Virus record (IMG/VR): IMGVR_UViG_3300022927_001391
Coordinates: 1-64,000 of that record
Reading direction: 5' to 3' (one strand)
Length of the DNA: 64,000 nucleotides
Source of the DNA: a virus
In this document: positions 1 to 8,438 of the stretch, one piece after another
Numbering within the stretch: the first letter of the stretch is position 1
Layout: every line of letters begins with the position of its first letter
The notes under the pieces: generated by a model
What the model was told of the DNA's origin: nothing
The model's input: only the letters and a program-made list of their open reading frames with translations
The model's database searches: none
Program-made: the position numbers and the translations under genes

Positions 1-506
1 ACCATCTCTTTGATGCTAGTATAAAGTTCCCAGTACTCGCTGTCACCCACATCCTTAAAGAAATGTTCACTGAAGTCTGCTATACCTGTTGTTTGAGCAG
101 TAAGTTGGTTACGTTTATAATGATCAAAGATGGTCTCTTTAAAGTTCTTAAAAGCATCTAAAATAACATTTTGATCACGTTCATGTGTCCAGGGAGTTAT
201 AGTACACCAAGGACTTTCATGTTCATGGGTATCATATCTAAAACGAAACTCATAGCGACTAGGATAACTCCACATTACAGTTACAAATATGTCGTGCCCT
301 TGTTCTATGTGTTTTTGACATGCTGTCATAGTTCTACGTGCTATAGCACTGTTACCATGTCCTCCCCAGGCAGTACAGTCATAGCTCATGCCTAAATGAG
401 TTGCGAGGTTAGCAGCCCATGTATATTCACTAAAACTTTTCGGAGTGCAGTCGTCTAGTTCATTACCATAGGTAAAACTGTCACCGCCTGAGATTAAAAT
501 TGTCAT
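1..506 (-). CDS. SGNH/GDSL-like hydrolase, 3' end outside window
   Basis: This reverse-strand reading frame starts at an ATG at 504-506 and runs off the left edge without a stop, so at least 168 residues are present. The N terminus MTILISGGDSFTYGNEL carries a GDSxT block like block I of SGNH hydrolases, and WGGHGNSAIARR resembles the Gly/Asn oxyanion block. A second SGNH-like protein lies at 54664-55437. Such proteins occur in marine T4-like phages, where their substrate is unknown. It diverges from the methyltransferase at 558. The family is fairly clear and the function is not. Confidence 0.72.
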   Translation of the reverse strand, partial: MTILISGGDSFTYGNELDDCTPKSFSEYTWAANLATHLGMSYDCTAWGGHGNSAIARRTMTACQKHIEQGHDIFVTVMWSYPSRYEFRFRYDTHEHESPWCTITPWTHERDQNVILDAFKNFKETIFDHYKRNQLTAQTTGIADFSEHFFKDVGDSEYWELYTSIKEM

Positions 507-534
507 TGATTATGTAACCATTATATGCTACTAT

Positions 535-542
535 TATAAATA
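535..542 (+). promoter_or_regulatory. T4-type late promoter box TATAAATA
   Basis: An exact TATAAATA lies 15 nt before the ATG at 558. This is the T4 late consensus. Its repeated occurrence just before genes in this window supports function. Confidence 0.6.
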
Positions 543-557
543 TTTAGTGGAGTCGAA

Positions 558-1235
558 ATGAACCTTAAAATTCTTAATGAAGTAGAACACATGTTGCAAA
601 CTAGCCCACAGGCTGTTCGTAATCATGCAAAACTTAAACAATTAGTACGTGGCATATTTGATGTTGAACTGGAAAGTTCCAATTTTACAACAGTATATGA
701 GTTAACTGAAGAAATTGACAGACTAGTATTACACAAGTACTTTGGAGAAGTTTGGCAACCCGAAACTAAGAAGTTCAAATACAGTGGTCTTAAAGTTATT
801 GAAGAAGTTAATAGTCTTAATCCCCGCAATGTTCTAGACATTGGTTGTGGTTATAATGAATTTAAGGGTAAGATTCACAATCTGATTGGTATTGATCCCT
901 ATAATACGAATGCTGACTTGCAAGTTGATTTGCTAAGTTTTAATACTGAATTAAAATTTGATGTTGTCATTGCATTGGGCAGTATTAATTTCGGTAGCAC
1001 AGACAAAGTATTTTCTGAGCTTGAAAAGGCAGTAAGTCTTTGTGCGCCAGGCGCAGTAATGTTCTTTAGAGTTAATCCTGGTCATCAACATGACAAACCA
1101 GAAGCACGTTGGATTACATTCTACCCTTGGAACTCAAACTTTATTATTAACTGTGCAGATCATTTTAACGTAGATGTACTAGACCTACGTAACGATTCAA
1201 ATAATCGTATGTACTTTGTTTGGCGTACTAAATAA
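558..1235 (+). CDS. Class I SAM-dependent methyltransferase-like protein
   Basis: The 225-residue protein contains VLDIGCGYNEF at about residue 93, the glycine-rich SAM-binding motif I, followed by LIGIDPYN with the acidic residue ending strand 2, and FDVVIALGSINF as the post-II motif. These are the hallmarks of a Rossmann-fold methyltransferase. About 90 residues precede the SAM domain and have no recognised fold. The start has a purine-rich upstream stretch and a late box 15 nt earlier, so late expression is likely. The substrate cannot be told; DNA, protein and sugar are all possible. Confidence 0.75.
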   Translation: MNLKILNEVEHMLQTSPQAVRNHAKLKQLVRGIFDVELESSNFTTVYELTEEIDRLVLHKYFGEVWQPETKKFKYSGLKVIEEVNSLNPRNVLDIGCGYNEFKGKIHNLIGIDPYNTNADLQVDLLSFNTELKFDVVIALGSINFGSTDKVFSELEKAVSLCAPGAVMFFRVNPGHQHDKPEARWITFYPWNSNFIINCADHFNVDVLDLRNDSNNRMYFVWRTK

Positions 1236-1247
1236 AGTTGGTAACGC

Positions 1248-1259
1248 AGACCGCGGTCT
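1248..1259. repeat. 12-bp perfect palindrome AGACCGCGGTCT
   Basis: A perfect palindrome sits in the 55-nt gap between two co-directional genes. It could be a regulator site or the base of a small hairpin. There is no T-run after it, so it is not a classic terminator. Confidence 0.5.
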
Positions 1260-1290
1260 AGTTCACTGACTAATAATCAACAGGAAAATT

Positions 1291-1821
1291 ATGCTCCCTC
1301 GAAGACATTTCTTCACGGGTGTGCCTGGTAGTCGCTGGAGTGGCGTTAGCCAAGACATAGAGTCAAGCAGACTCTACGACACATCAGACCGCATACCCCA
1401 AAGAACATATACTCATAACCAATATTCCGGTCATGTTGGTGCTTACTTTGGCACCGGCATGGAATTTCCTGCCAGTTTGGATCCAGCTGTACTGGATGCT
1501 CCATACACTGGTTCAGGATGTCGTTTACATAAAAGTCACGAGTGGGCTTACATGCTGGATGATATCATCAAAACATATCCGGACTGTTGGATTACTTTAA
1601 TTTACAGACCTGATGCTGCCAGTTTCGAGTGGTGGAAGCAGGCTGGTGGTTGGGATATAAGTTATCCTAACTATGACTTTTATGTGGATGATGCTGGCAT
1701 GCAACAGCATATTAAGCTAATGAACGAAGCTATGCTAGAGTTTTCTCATCGTCACAACTTAGTATGGCACCATGTAGGGAAACACGCAGATATATTAAAA
1801 ACCACGTGGAAGGGGAAATAA
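1291..1821 (+). CDS. Phage protein, possibly P-loop/sulfotransferase-like
   Basis: The 176-residue protein begins MLPRRHFFTGVPGSRWSGVSQ. The strand-then-GVPGSRWS segment resembles the 5' phosphosulfate-binding loop of sulfotransferase-like P-loop proteins, and LIYRPDAASFEWW at about residue 108 sits where a 3' phosphate-binding strand would be. The similarity is weak and the cofactor-binding Lys/Ser are not in canonical spacing. A purine-rich stretch precedes the ATG. The stop overlaps the next start (TAATG). A better sulfotransferase candidate is at 34001-34627. Confidence 0.55.
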   Translation: MLPRRHFFTGVPGSRWSGVSQDIESSRLYDTSDRIPQRTYTHNQYSGHVGAYFGTGMEFPASLDPAVLDAPYTGSGCRLHKSHEWAYMLDDIIKTYPDCWITLIYRPDAASFEWWKQAGGWDISYPNYDFYVDDAGMQQHIKLMNEAMLEFSHRHNLVWHHVGKHADILKTTWKGK

Positions 1822-2552
1822 TGGATATTTCTTTAAACTATTTTGGCGGAAGTGGCGGGTTTTATGCATTATGGCATATTCTTTTAGGAACCAACTATAG
1901 ATGTGTGTTTGATATAGTTACATCAGAGGATATAAACAAAAAATACAATGTTTTAAGGGGAAGTGATTGGCCTGAAAAACTTAACGATGCTAGTGAAGAG
2001 AATGTTGATGCAGATTTATGGCCTGCAGTAAAAATGTTAAAAGAAGCTAAGATCTGGGAGTTAAAGCCCGATAATTTGTGTGTATATACAAATCACTGGA
2101 ATATTGAGAAAAAACAAGAATGGAAAAAAACAGAAATTTGGCCAGACAATGAAACGACAGCATCACTAAAATGTGATAAAGTCTTCTTTTACTGCAACCC
2201 AACTTTAGAAGACTGGGAAGCTAACAAAAATAATTTTAGAATATTTTTATATACAGATATTGAATTGCAATGGTTATTAGCTAAAAACAAAAGAGCATGG
2301 GCATTTGTTAACCCAACAAGAGATTTTAATAAAATGGCAAATCATGTAAAGTTTTTAAACTCTAATGTATATTACCAAATTCCAGAATATAAGGAAGGCG
2401 ATCTATACATTAAATTACAAGATATTGTGAAAACCAATGGTGGTGCAATATTAGAACCTCTTGGACATTCAGTAACGCAACGTAATATAGATCACAATAC
2501 AATGTGGTTGAATTTGCACAACGAAGAAGAAAGAAAACTACTAATAGTATAA
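1821..2552 (+). CDS. Hypothetical protein
   Basis: The 243-residue protein is not recognised. An earlier ATG in the same frame at 1764 lies inside the previous gene; the ATG at 1821 is chosen because AAGGGG sits upstream and it overlaps the previous stop as TAATG. It starts MDISLNYFGGSGGFYALW, a glycine-rich loop after a strand that could bind a nucleotide, and is otherwise a soluble, mixed-charge protein rich in Trp and Asn. It is AT-richer than its neighbours. Position directly before tctA suggests co-transcription. Confidence 0.7.
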   Translation: MDISLNYFGGSGGFYALWHILLGTNYRCVFDIVTSEDINKKYNVLRGSDWPEKLNDASEENVDADLWPAVKMLKEAKIWELKPDNLCVYTNHWNIEKKQEWKKTEIWPDNETTASLKCDKVFFYCNPTLEDWEANKNNFRIFLYTDIELQWLLAKNKRAWAFVNPTRDFNKMANHVKFLNSNVYYQIPEYKEGDLYIKLQDIVKTNGGAILEPLGHSVTQRNIDHNTMWLNLHNEEERKLLIV

Positions 2553-3976
2553 TGGAAACCCTGATAGCACTCATAGCCGGAACTCTTTACGGACTTGTAA
2601 TTGGCATTATACCAAGTGCAGGTGCTACTACTGGTTTGGTTGCATTGTTTGGCGTAATACATTACTTTGTTAGTGAGCCTTACTTGGGTGTAGTTTTTCT
2701 AATGGCAGTAGTAGCAGCAAGTACAACAGGCGACAGTTTTACAGGTATACTACTGGGAATACCGGGGGCTAATAGCGCAGCCGCTACAATGGTAGATGGC
2801 TTCCCATTAGCACAACAAGGTAGAGCAAGTTATGCTATCAGTGCCGCAGTAACCACAAGTACAGTAAATGGCGTGCTGTGGGGATGTTTAGTATTCCTAT
2901 TACTGCCATGGTATAGTAAGTTATTAATGATACTAGGCATACCTGAGCTTTGGGCATTTATGGTACTAGCACTAGCAACCGTAGGATTTGTTAGCACAAG
3001 TAATTGGATTAAAAGTATTATAGCAATAGCACTGGGCATATTCTTAGGACTAGTTGGCGTTAATCCAGAAACAAATGCTGCACGACTTACACTTGGATGG
3101 TTTTACTTACAAGATGGAATACAGTTAATGCCTGTAGTTGCTGGTTTGTTTGCTATTCCTGAACTCGTATATGGGTTACGCACAGGTCAAACAGCTCGTA
3201 TTGCTCGCAATGAACTTTGGCTAGGTGTTAGAGCAACATGGGAAAACCGTTGGCTTGCTTTACGCGGCGGTTTAATAGGTGCGTTCATTGGACTACTGCC
3301 TGGACTTGGCGGTGCTATGGCAGACTGGATGGCATATGGCAGTGCAGTAGCAGCCAATCCAAAAGAACAGTTTGGCAATGGTAACATCAAAGGTGTAATA
3401 GGACCAGAGGGTGCAAACAACGCACAAAAGGCAACTAGCATGATACCAACAGTGCTATTTGGTATACCTGGTGCTCCGTTTGCCGCAGTGTTAATGGCAT
3501 TGTTCATGTACCTGAACTTTGAATTGGGCACACCCGACATTGCAGCAGACAAAGAATTTTTTACTAGTATGAGTTTTGGGTTCTTAGCAGCAACAGTATT
3601 AGTTGCGCTACTTTGCTTAGTATTCATTAAACCTATCACACGTATTTGTACAGTACCCTACAAGTATTATTTTCCGTTCCTATTATTTGTTATCATATGG
3701 GCATGTATGCAGTACACAGGAACACTAGCAGATGTAGCAGTATTAGCAGCATTTAGCGTATTGGGCATGCTATGCAAACACTATAAGTTTAGCAGACCAG
3801 CACTACTAATGGCGTTTATACTAGCAGACAAGATTGAGAGTTTTACCCTACAACTCGCAAGTCTTTATTCAGTAGGGGATTTAATAACGAGACCTATCTT
3901 TATGGCAGTGATGCTGTTTACTGTAGGTATCTTCGCATATAGTTTAAAAAGGAAAGGATCCATCGATTATGCGTAA
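2552..3976 (+). CDS. tctA: TctA-family permease of a tripartite tricarboxylate transporter
   Basis: A 474-residue integral membrane protein, close to the usual ~500 for TctA. It has about ten or more hydrophobic segments. Family signatures are MVDGFPLAQQGRASYAI (about residue 73) and the pseudo-repeated GLLPGLGGAMADWMAYGS (about residue 248), matching the Gly/Pro re-entrant loops of TctA. TctA forms the large membrane subunit that imports carboxylates with periplasmic TctC and small TctB. The ATG at 2552 overlaps the preceding stop, and the 3' end overlaps tctC by 8 nt, so the pair is one operon. No obvious TctB is present, so it may use a host TctB or work without one. This looks like host-derived metabolic cargo. 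Confidence 0.85.
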   Translation: METLIALIAGTLYGLVIGIIPSAGATTGLVALFGVIHYFVSEPYLGVVFLMAVVAASTTGDSFTGILLGIPGANSAAATMVDGFPLAQQGRASYAISAAVTTSTVNGVLWGCLVFLLLPWYSKLLMILGIPELWAFMVLALATVGFVSTSNWIKSIIAIALGIFLGLVGVNPETNAARLTLGWFYLQDGIQLMPVVAGLFAIPELVYGLRTGQTARIARNELWLGVRATWENRWLALRGGLIGAFIGLLPGLGGAMADWMAYGSAVAANPKEQFGNGNIKGVIGPEGANNAQKATSMIPTVLFGIPGAPFAAVLMALFMYLNFELGTPDIAADKEFFTSMSFGFLAATVLVALLCLVFIKPITRICTVPYKYYFPFLLFVIIWACMQYTGTLADVAVLAAFSVLGMLCKHYKFSRPALLMAFILADKIESFTLQLASLYSVGDLITRPIFMAVMLFTVGIFAYSLKRKGSIDYA

Positions 3977-5012
3977 ATTATTTTTAGCACTCACGGTCAT
4001 GCTATTTGCAACACCAGCACTAGCAGACTACACACTTATTGTACCACAAAAGCCAGGTGGCGGTACAAGCGTCTGGGCACAGATTGTTGCTGCAGAATGG
4101 GAAAAGCACTTAGGCGAAAAGATTGTCATCAAGCACATTCCAGGTGCTCGTGACATTCCAGGCTTTAATGAGTACCACAATAACTTACAGAACGACCCAA
4201 AGACAATTATGGTATCACATGGTGGTAACGGTGTAAGTTTCCTACAGGAACAAGTAGATTACAACTATGCTGACTATGACAGTATAGGACTTATGAACTT
4301 GAATATTATTGCAGGTATCCGCAAGGACTATAAGGAGGGCGATAAGATCAAGTTCGCAGCAGGATCAGGCATGGTGCCAGAAGGACTTGCTATTGCACAG
4401 TTACTATGCGGTAACCTTAAGAGTATTGACGAGTATACAGCATGCTTTAAGAATAAGGTTGTATGGGTACCAGGTATGAGCGGCGGCGATCGCAGATTAG
4501 CTTTCAAGCGTGGCGAGCTAAATGGTACTAGAGAGAATCCAGCAGCATACAAAAAGCATGTTGAATCCAATCCTGATGCACAACTTTGGTTTACACACGG
4601 CATTCTACAAAAGGATGGCTCACATGCTGACGATCCAAACTATCCAGGCTATCAGTTCGAGATCCTATTTGAAAAGCAGTGGGGTGAGAAGCCCGACAAT
4701 GTTCTGTATCCTGCTTACAAGCTAGTCAAGAGTTTCCGTGATGGCTTACAAAAAGCACTATGGGTAGGCAAAGGCAATCCAAACATAGACCATTTGCGTA
4801 AGACACTTACAGCAATGACACGTGATCCAGCTAGTGTAAAGGCTATTCAAGCAAAAGTTGGTGACTATGAATGGCTAGTAGGTGTTGCTGGCAATCAACA
4901 GCGCGACACACTGATGACATTTGTTACAGCAGATGCCCTGAAAACACTTGTACAGTTCAACACAAGTGCTTTTGGACTTAAGAGTGTTTACAAACCTGAA
5001 CTAATAAAGTAA
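3969..5012 (+). CDS. tctC: TctC/Bug-family periplasmic solute-binding protein
   Basis: The 347-residue protein has a clear Sec signal peptide (MRKLFLALTVMLFATPALA, cleavage after ALA at about residue 19). The mature part opens YTLIVPQKPGGGTSVWAQIVA, the TctC/Bug ligand-pocket strand and Pro-Gly-Gly loop, and continues with KIVIKHIPGARDIPGFNEY, the family's second conserved block. The role is capture of an organic acid in the periplasm and delivery to TctA. AAAGGAAAGG precedes the ATG. Length is slightly above the family norm (~300-330). The ligand cannot be predicted. Confidence 0.83.
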   Translation: MRKLFLALTVMLFATPALADYTLIVPQKPGGGTSVWAQIVAAEWEKHLGEKIVIKHIPGARDIPGFNEYHNNLQNDPKTIMVSHGGNGVSFLQEQVDYNYADYDSIGLMNLNIIAGIRKDYKEGDKIKFAAGSGMVPEGLAIAQLLCGNLKSIDEYTACFKNKVVWVPGMSGGDRRLAFKRGELNGTRENPAAYKKHVESNPDAQLWFTHGILQKDGSHADDPNYPGYQFEILFEKQWGEKPDNVLYPAYKLVKSFRDGLQKALWVGKGNPNIDHLRKTLTAMTRDPASVKAIQAKVGDYEWLVGVAGNQQRDTLMTFVTADALKTLVQFNTSAFGLKSVYKPELIK

Positions 5013-5752
5013 TGAAAAATCAAACTAATAATAAGAAGCCATTAGCTGATCCCAATCAGTATAGTAGTAGTTGGGCATGGACACGAGCACATAGTGAATA
5101 CCATTTCAACAACAATATACAAGATCAGTATGGTGATTGGTTTGAAATTTTAGGAACTTTCCAGGGAGACTGGTCTACTGAACGTGATAATCTTATTGCT
5201 GGCAGTAGACCAGTTACTTGGGCAAGTAGAAAATATTATGACTTAATAAAAAGAATTTCTCCCATGCTTACTCAGGAAGAGTATGACATACAGCAGGCAG
5301 GAGTAGATCCTACTACATTAGAATTAACCAATATAGTAGATGACTGGGAAGAATATCCTACTCTATATAAAATGATGGACTATTTTGGATTAGAAGTTTT
5401 AGGTCCTGAACTTGGTATGAAGAAAAGAGCCCACATACAACTCACCGGGCAGATGTTTAACTATCATATAGACAAGTTATGGGATAGATGTCCCCAAGAT
5501 CCAGAACGTGTATGCCGTATTACTATAATGTTAGATGACTGGCAACCCGGGCAGTTTTACATGTATGGCAATTATCTATATAGTAAGTGGAAAGCAGGTG
5601 AGGCACATATATTTGATTGGGCTAGTGTTCCACATGCTACAGCAAACGCAAGTAATAGTCCTAGGGTAATATTACAAGTAACTGGTTTAAAAACTAATCG
5701 TACTAGAGAAATATTGGCTACAGCAAGCAAGGATAGAGTTTTTACTTTATGA
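5012..5752 (+). CDS. 2-oxoglutarate/Fe(II) oxygenase-like (AspH-type cupin) protein
   Basis: The 246-residue protein has a C-terminal half typical of aspartyl/asparaginyl hydroxylase-like oxygenases: FNYHIDKLWDR gives a His-x-Asp iron pair (near residue 152), RITIMLDDWQPGQFY is the next core strand, and HIFDWASVPHATANAS supplies the distal His. The protein at 40838-41359 shares the layout (HKD, then [11 protein letters not shown], then EHMAANLG), so they are paralogues. The gene follows tctC with a TAATG overlap. The substrate is unknown. The N-terminal 140 residues are not recognised. Confidence 0.68.
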   Translation: MKNQTNNKKPLADPNQYSSSWAWTRAHSEYHFNNNIQDQYGDWFEILGTFQGDWSTERDNLIAGSRPVTWASRKYYDLIKRISPMLTQEEYDIQQAGVDPTTLELTNIVDDWEEYPTLYKMMDYFGLEVLGPELGMKKRAHIQLTGQMFNYHIDKLWDRCPQDPERVCRITIMLDDWQPGQFYMYGNYLYSKWKAGEAHIFDWASVPHATANASNSPRVILQVTGLKTNRTREILATASKDRVFTL

Positions 5753-5976
5753 AAGAACATATAGTTTACATAAAGTATGCAAGTGCAGTAACTATCCTTT
5801 GTGCGATGGTCCTGCACGTTGCAGGTATTACTCCCTGGAATAGTATCCTACAAATGTTAGGCGCAAGTGGATGGGTATATGTAGGCTGGCGTTGGAACGA
5901 AAAGGCGCTCATCTTAAACTTCTTACCACAGTTTGCTATTATCATACCTATGCTAGTATACCTTTATTTCTTATAA
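5749..5976 (+). CDS. Small membrane protein (2-3 TM)
   Basis: The 75-residue, strongly hydrophobic protein has segments near residues 10-28, 33-48 and 55-74. It contains GASGWVYVGWRWNEKALILN, which aligns with ALVGWLWREQSLVVLN of the 74-residue protein at 29358-29582, so the window holds two copies of one small membrane family. Its place after tctA-tctC raises the idea of a TctB substitute, but TctB is about 150 residues with four TM segments and no TctB motif is seen. Confidence 0.6.
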   Translation: MKEHIVYIKYASAVTILCAMVLHVAGITPWNSILQMLGASGWVYVGWRWNEKALILNFLPQFAIIIPMLVYLYFL

Positions 5977-5979
5977 ATA
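5972..5979 (+). promoter_or_regulatory. Late promoter box TATAAATA
   Basis: An exact TATAAATA overlaps the stop codon of the previous gene and lies 24 nt before the ATG at 6004. Confidence 0.6.
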
Positions 5980-6003
5980 CACTATATACAAGGCAATATA
6001 CCC

Positions 6004-6528
6004 ATGGATGTTTTAGATATCGTTAAAAATAGCAAGCACATTTATATGAGCGAGAGCGCACTAGAGATTCTAACAGACTACGAAAGAGTGTTAGATGATC
6101 TAGACCTTTATGCTTTCAAGAACTGGAAACAGGGCGAGCTCGTAGAAGGTCCAATTAACAAGCGTTATTGGGTAGAATGCACATTTATGTGGCCCGAGCG
6201 TCTTATGCCCGATCCAGACGGTGCCCGTAGACTGTTAGACTATCGTGCAAAAGTTGAATACAGTAAGGATAAATTAACATCTCCTGTAAAAATTGAATCT
6301 CCTGATGACTATCGTCCTGGTACTCGTAAACCCGATCTCAAGGAAGAACCTGTTTGGCTAGTTAAAATTAGCATCCCCAGTGAGCTAATTACAGACTTTA
6401 AGCAAGGATTTATGGAACTAGAGGGACAGGAAATCGATCTTCAGGATATTGAAGATTCAGAGCAAGAGGAACTTGACGATACAAATAGTATGGAAGTACC
6501 AGGCGCTGAAGAGGAAACCAATGTATAA
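6004..6528 (+). CDS. Hypothetical acidic phage protein
   Basis: The 174-residue soluble protein has a predicted alpha/beta N-terminal part (residues 1-145) and a strongly acidic C-terminal tail rich in Glu and Asp (from about residue 146). No family is recognised. A late box precedes it, and it opens the block that leads into the lysis genes, so it is probably expressed late. The 3' end overlaps the next gene by 8 nt. Confidence 0.7.
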   Translation: MDVLDIVKNSKHIYMSESALEILTDYERVLDDLDLYAFKNWKQGELVEGPINKRYWVECTFMWPERLMPDPDGARRLLDYRAKVEYSKDKLTSPVKIESPDDYRPGTRKPDLKEEPVWLVKISIPSELITDFKQGFMELEGQEIDLQDIEDSEQEELDDTNSMEVPGAEEETNV

Positions 6529-7069
6529 GATTGTAGAAAACCTAGAAACACAAGACCTCGAGGGTAGAATCAGCCCAGTTATTCATTTTGATCAGTATGT
6601 TCCTAAAATGAGCAATGAAGATGAAGTTATTGTTAGTAGCTTCCGTGTATTTGGCAAGCATCCGGCAATCGATCTAGAGAACTTTATTGAAAAGGGGTAT
6701 GGTTGGGTATTGGATGCTGAAACATCGCCTGGTGAACTGAGTGAAGGTGATTACCTGGTATTCGTAGAAGCCAAGCGTCGTACCTATTTCGTAAGTGAGT
6801 TTATGAGTCTATTGGAAGACCTTAAGAATATTTGTGATGTCAAAGAGTGGCAAATGGTTTATTATAGTACACAACTAGATGAGCGTCACGTAAAGCCAGA
6901 GCCTGTCACAGAACAATCACTGAATACTATCCCACTAAGTCCGCGTGCTTACAGAGAAAGAAAAGCATCAAATAACGTTTTAGAGAGTATGCTAAACATA
7001 GCAAGAGTTCCAAGAAAACAGGGAGATATCGATGGATTTAAACCGTTTAAGAGAAGATTTAGAGACTGA
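6521..7069 (+). CDS. Hypothetical phage protein
   Basis: The 182-residue protein starts at the ATG at 6521, overlapping the previous stop; the frame is open further upstream but only inside the acidic tail of the previous gene. It is a soluble, mixed-charge protein with a basic C terminus (FKPFKRRFRD). It was not recognised. The stop lies 38 nt inside the lysozyme gene, so the pair is likely translationally linked. Confidence 0.65.
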   Translation: MYKIVENLETQDLEGRISPVIHFDQYVPKMSNEDEVIVSSFRVFGKHPAIDLENFIEKGYGWVLDAETSPGELSEGDYLVFVEAKRRTYFVSEFMSLLEDLKNICDVKEWQMVYYSTQLDERHVKPEPVTEQSLNTIPLSPRAYRERKASNNVLESMLNIARVPRKQGDIDGFKPFKRRFRD

Positions 7070-7478
7070 CGAAGGTGTTAAGTACGAGATCTATTTGGAT
7101 CATCTTGGCTATCCTACTTTTGGGATCGGGCACCTTATTCGCGAAAATGACCCCGAACACGGATGGGAAGTCGGAACAGAAATATCAGAGTCTAGAGTGG
7201 CTGAAGCCTTCGAGCAAGATGTCCAAACAGTCCTGTCAGACTGCAACACACTTTATCCAGACTTCGACGATTTGCCAGAAGAAGCTCAACTCGTTATAGC
7301 AAACATGATGTTTAATCTAGGCTATCCACGTTTAAGTGCTTTCAAGGGTATGAAGGCGGGTGTTGATGCACGAGATTGGAATCGTGCAGCAGACGAAATG
7401 ATCGACAGTCGTTGGTACAAGCAGGTTACTAATCGTGCACAAAGGCTTGTAGATCGCATCCGTGCACTAGCATCTTAA
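7032..7478 (+). CDS. T4-type lysozyme (endolysin, glycoside hydrolase family 24)
   Basis: The 148-residue muramidase cleaves the MurNAc-GlcNAc bond in peptidoglycan at lysis. Its N terminus aligns with T4 lysozyme: catalytic Glu in TDEG (E14, T4 E11), Asp in YLDHLGY (D23, T4 D20) and Thr in PTFGIGHL (T29, T4 T26). A helical C-terminal lobe follows (VIANMMFNLG, SRWYKQV). No signal peptide is seen, so release needs a holin, and the holin-like gene at 12355 is a candidate. GGGAGA lies 5 nt before the ATG. Spanin genes follow directly. Confidence 0.92.
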   Translation: MDLNRLREDLETDEGVKYEIYLDHLGYPTFGIGHLIRENDPEHGWEVGTEISESRVAEAFEQDVQTVLSDCNTLYPDFDDLPEEAQLVIANMMFNLGYPRLSAFKGMKAGVDARDWNRAADEMIDSRWYKQVTNRAQRLVDRIRALAS

Positions 7479-7513
7479 TAGTAAATTTTAACGTCTATAC
7501 GTCTGTATAATTC

Positions 7514-7521
7514 TATAAATA
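7514..7521 (+). promoter_or_regulatory. Late promoter box TATAAATA
   Basis: An exact late consensus in the 62-nt gap before the spanin pair, 19 nt upstream of the ATG at 7541. Confidence 0.6.
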
Positions 7522-7540
7522 CAGCTATAGGAAGAAGATC

Positions 7541-8029
7541 ATGGGTTTAAAACTAGCAGGCATAATGTTTATACTAATGCTCGCAATGGGCGGAGGTGCT
7601 TATTGGTATTATACGGATACACAAGAGCGCATGCGTGTACTTGCGGAAAACAATGCCAAGCTAGAGATTGCTGTTCAAACACAACAGCAGGCTATAGAAC
7701 AGCAGAAGAAAGACATAGCCGCTGTTAATGCAGAAAAAAATGCACTTAACGCTGAGTTCCAAGCTAGCAGACAACAGGTTGAAGATCTCAGAGGTAAATT
7801 TAATAAAACAAGTAAGTTACTTGGTCAGCGTGACATTGGAGAACGTGCTATTGCAAAACCTGGACTTATAGAAAAGGTAATAAGCAAAGGCAGTAACAAT
7901 GTTATGCGCTGTTTTGAAATACTAAGTGGTGCTCCGCGCACCGAGAAGGAAGAAAATGCTGAGAAGAAAAGTCAGATCAACAGTATGTGCCCTGACGTGG
8001 CCAATCCTCACTACATTCCTACTCCTTAG
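7541..8029 (+). CDS. Inner-membrane spanin-like protein (Rz-like)
   Basis: The 162-residue protein has one N-terminal TM segment (residues 5-24) followed by a long Gln/Glu/Lys-rich coiled coil (about 28-100). This is the N-in, C-out layout of i-spanins. The next gene, encoding a lipoprotein, overlaps its 3' end by 74 nt in another frame, as in Rz/Rz1 pairs, and the lysozyme gene lies just upstream. i-Spanins join an o-spanin to fuse inner and outer membranes at lysis. There is no specific sequence motif; the call rests on topology and context. Confidence 0.72.
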   Translation: MGLKLAGIMFILMLAMGGGAYWYYTDTQERMRVLAENNAKLEIAVQTQQQAIEQQKKDIAAVNAEKNALNAEFQASRQQVEDLRGKFNKTSKLLGQRDIGERAIAKPGLIEKVISKGSNNVMRCFEILSGAPRTEKEENAEKKSQINSMCPDVANPHYIPTP

Positions 8030-8438
8030 TTTGTCGGCATGTGGCTCAAGTGTTAAGCCAATTCAAATAGTTAGCGCACCACTAGAGCGTGTTCCACTTG
8101 ACTTACCACCAGTAGATGTGTTAAAGTTAGACGATGTCAATTGGATAATCGTAACAGAAGAGAATGTTCAATCAGTTTGGGAAGACCTTGAAAAGAAAAA
8201 GTACAGCGTAGTAATATTTGGACTTACTGACAAAGGCTACGAAGATCTAAGTGTAAACGTTGCTAAACTAAAGAAGCTAGTGCAGCAACAAAAAGCAGTA
8301 ATAGCAGCATATAAAAAGTATTATGAACAAACAGACAAGGCAGTAGAAGAGCGAAATAAAAAAATTGATGAAGAAAAAAATAACGTAAATAATAATGATA
8401 CGTCCATCTTTGATGGTATTAAAGGACTATTTAAATGA
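7956..8438 (+). CDS. Outer-membrane spanin-like lipoprotein (Rz1-like)
   Basis: The ATG at 7956 is chosen over an upstream GTG because GAGAAGGAAG precedes it and it gives a signal peptide ending in the lipobox LSAC (Cys about residue 29). The mature part is Pro-rich at first (LDLPPVDV) and then a helical, Lys/Gln-rich stretch. At 160 residues it is long for an o-spanin. Its overlap with the i-spanin candidate and the proximity to the lysozyme support the call. It could also be an unrelated lipoprotein. Confidence 0.68.
   Translation: MLRRKVRSTVCALTWPILTTFLLLSLSACGSSVKPIQIVSAPLERVPLDLPPVDVLKLDDVNWIIVTEENVQSVWEDLEKKKYSVVIFGLTDKGYEDLSVNVAKLKKLVQQQKAVIAAYKKYYEQTDKAVEERNKKIDEEKNNVNNNDTSIFDGIKGLFK

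Noticed and set aside
3187-3639. Long reverse-strand open frame inside tctA (150 residues), and similar antisense frames within tctC, the 1261-residue gene, polymerase and S8 genes
   Set aside because: They mirror a strong forward gene, have no ribosome-binding sites or family motifs, and arise from codon bias.
5749-5976. TctB subunit of the Tct transporter
   Set aside because: The length is half that of TctB, and its closest relative in the window is the protein at 29358, which is not near a transporter.
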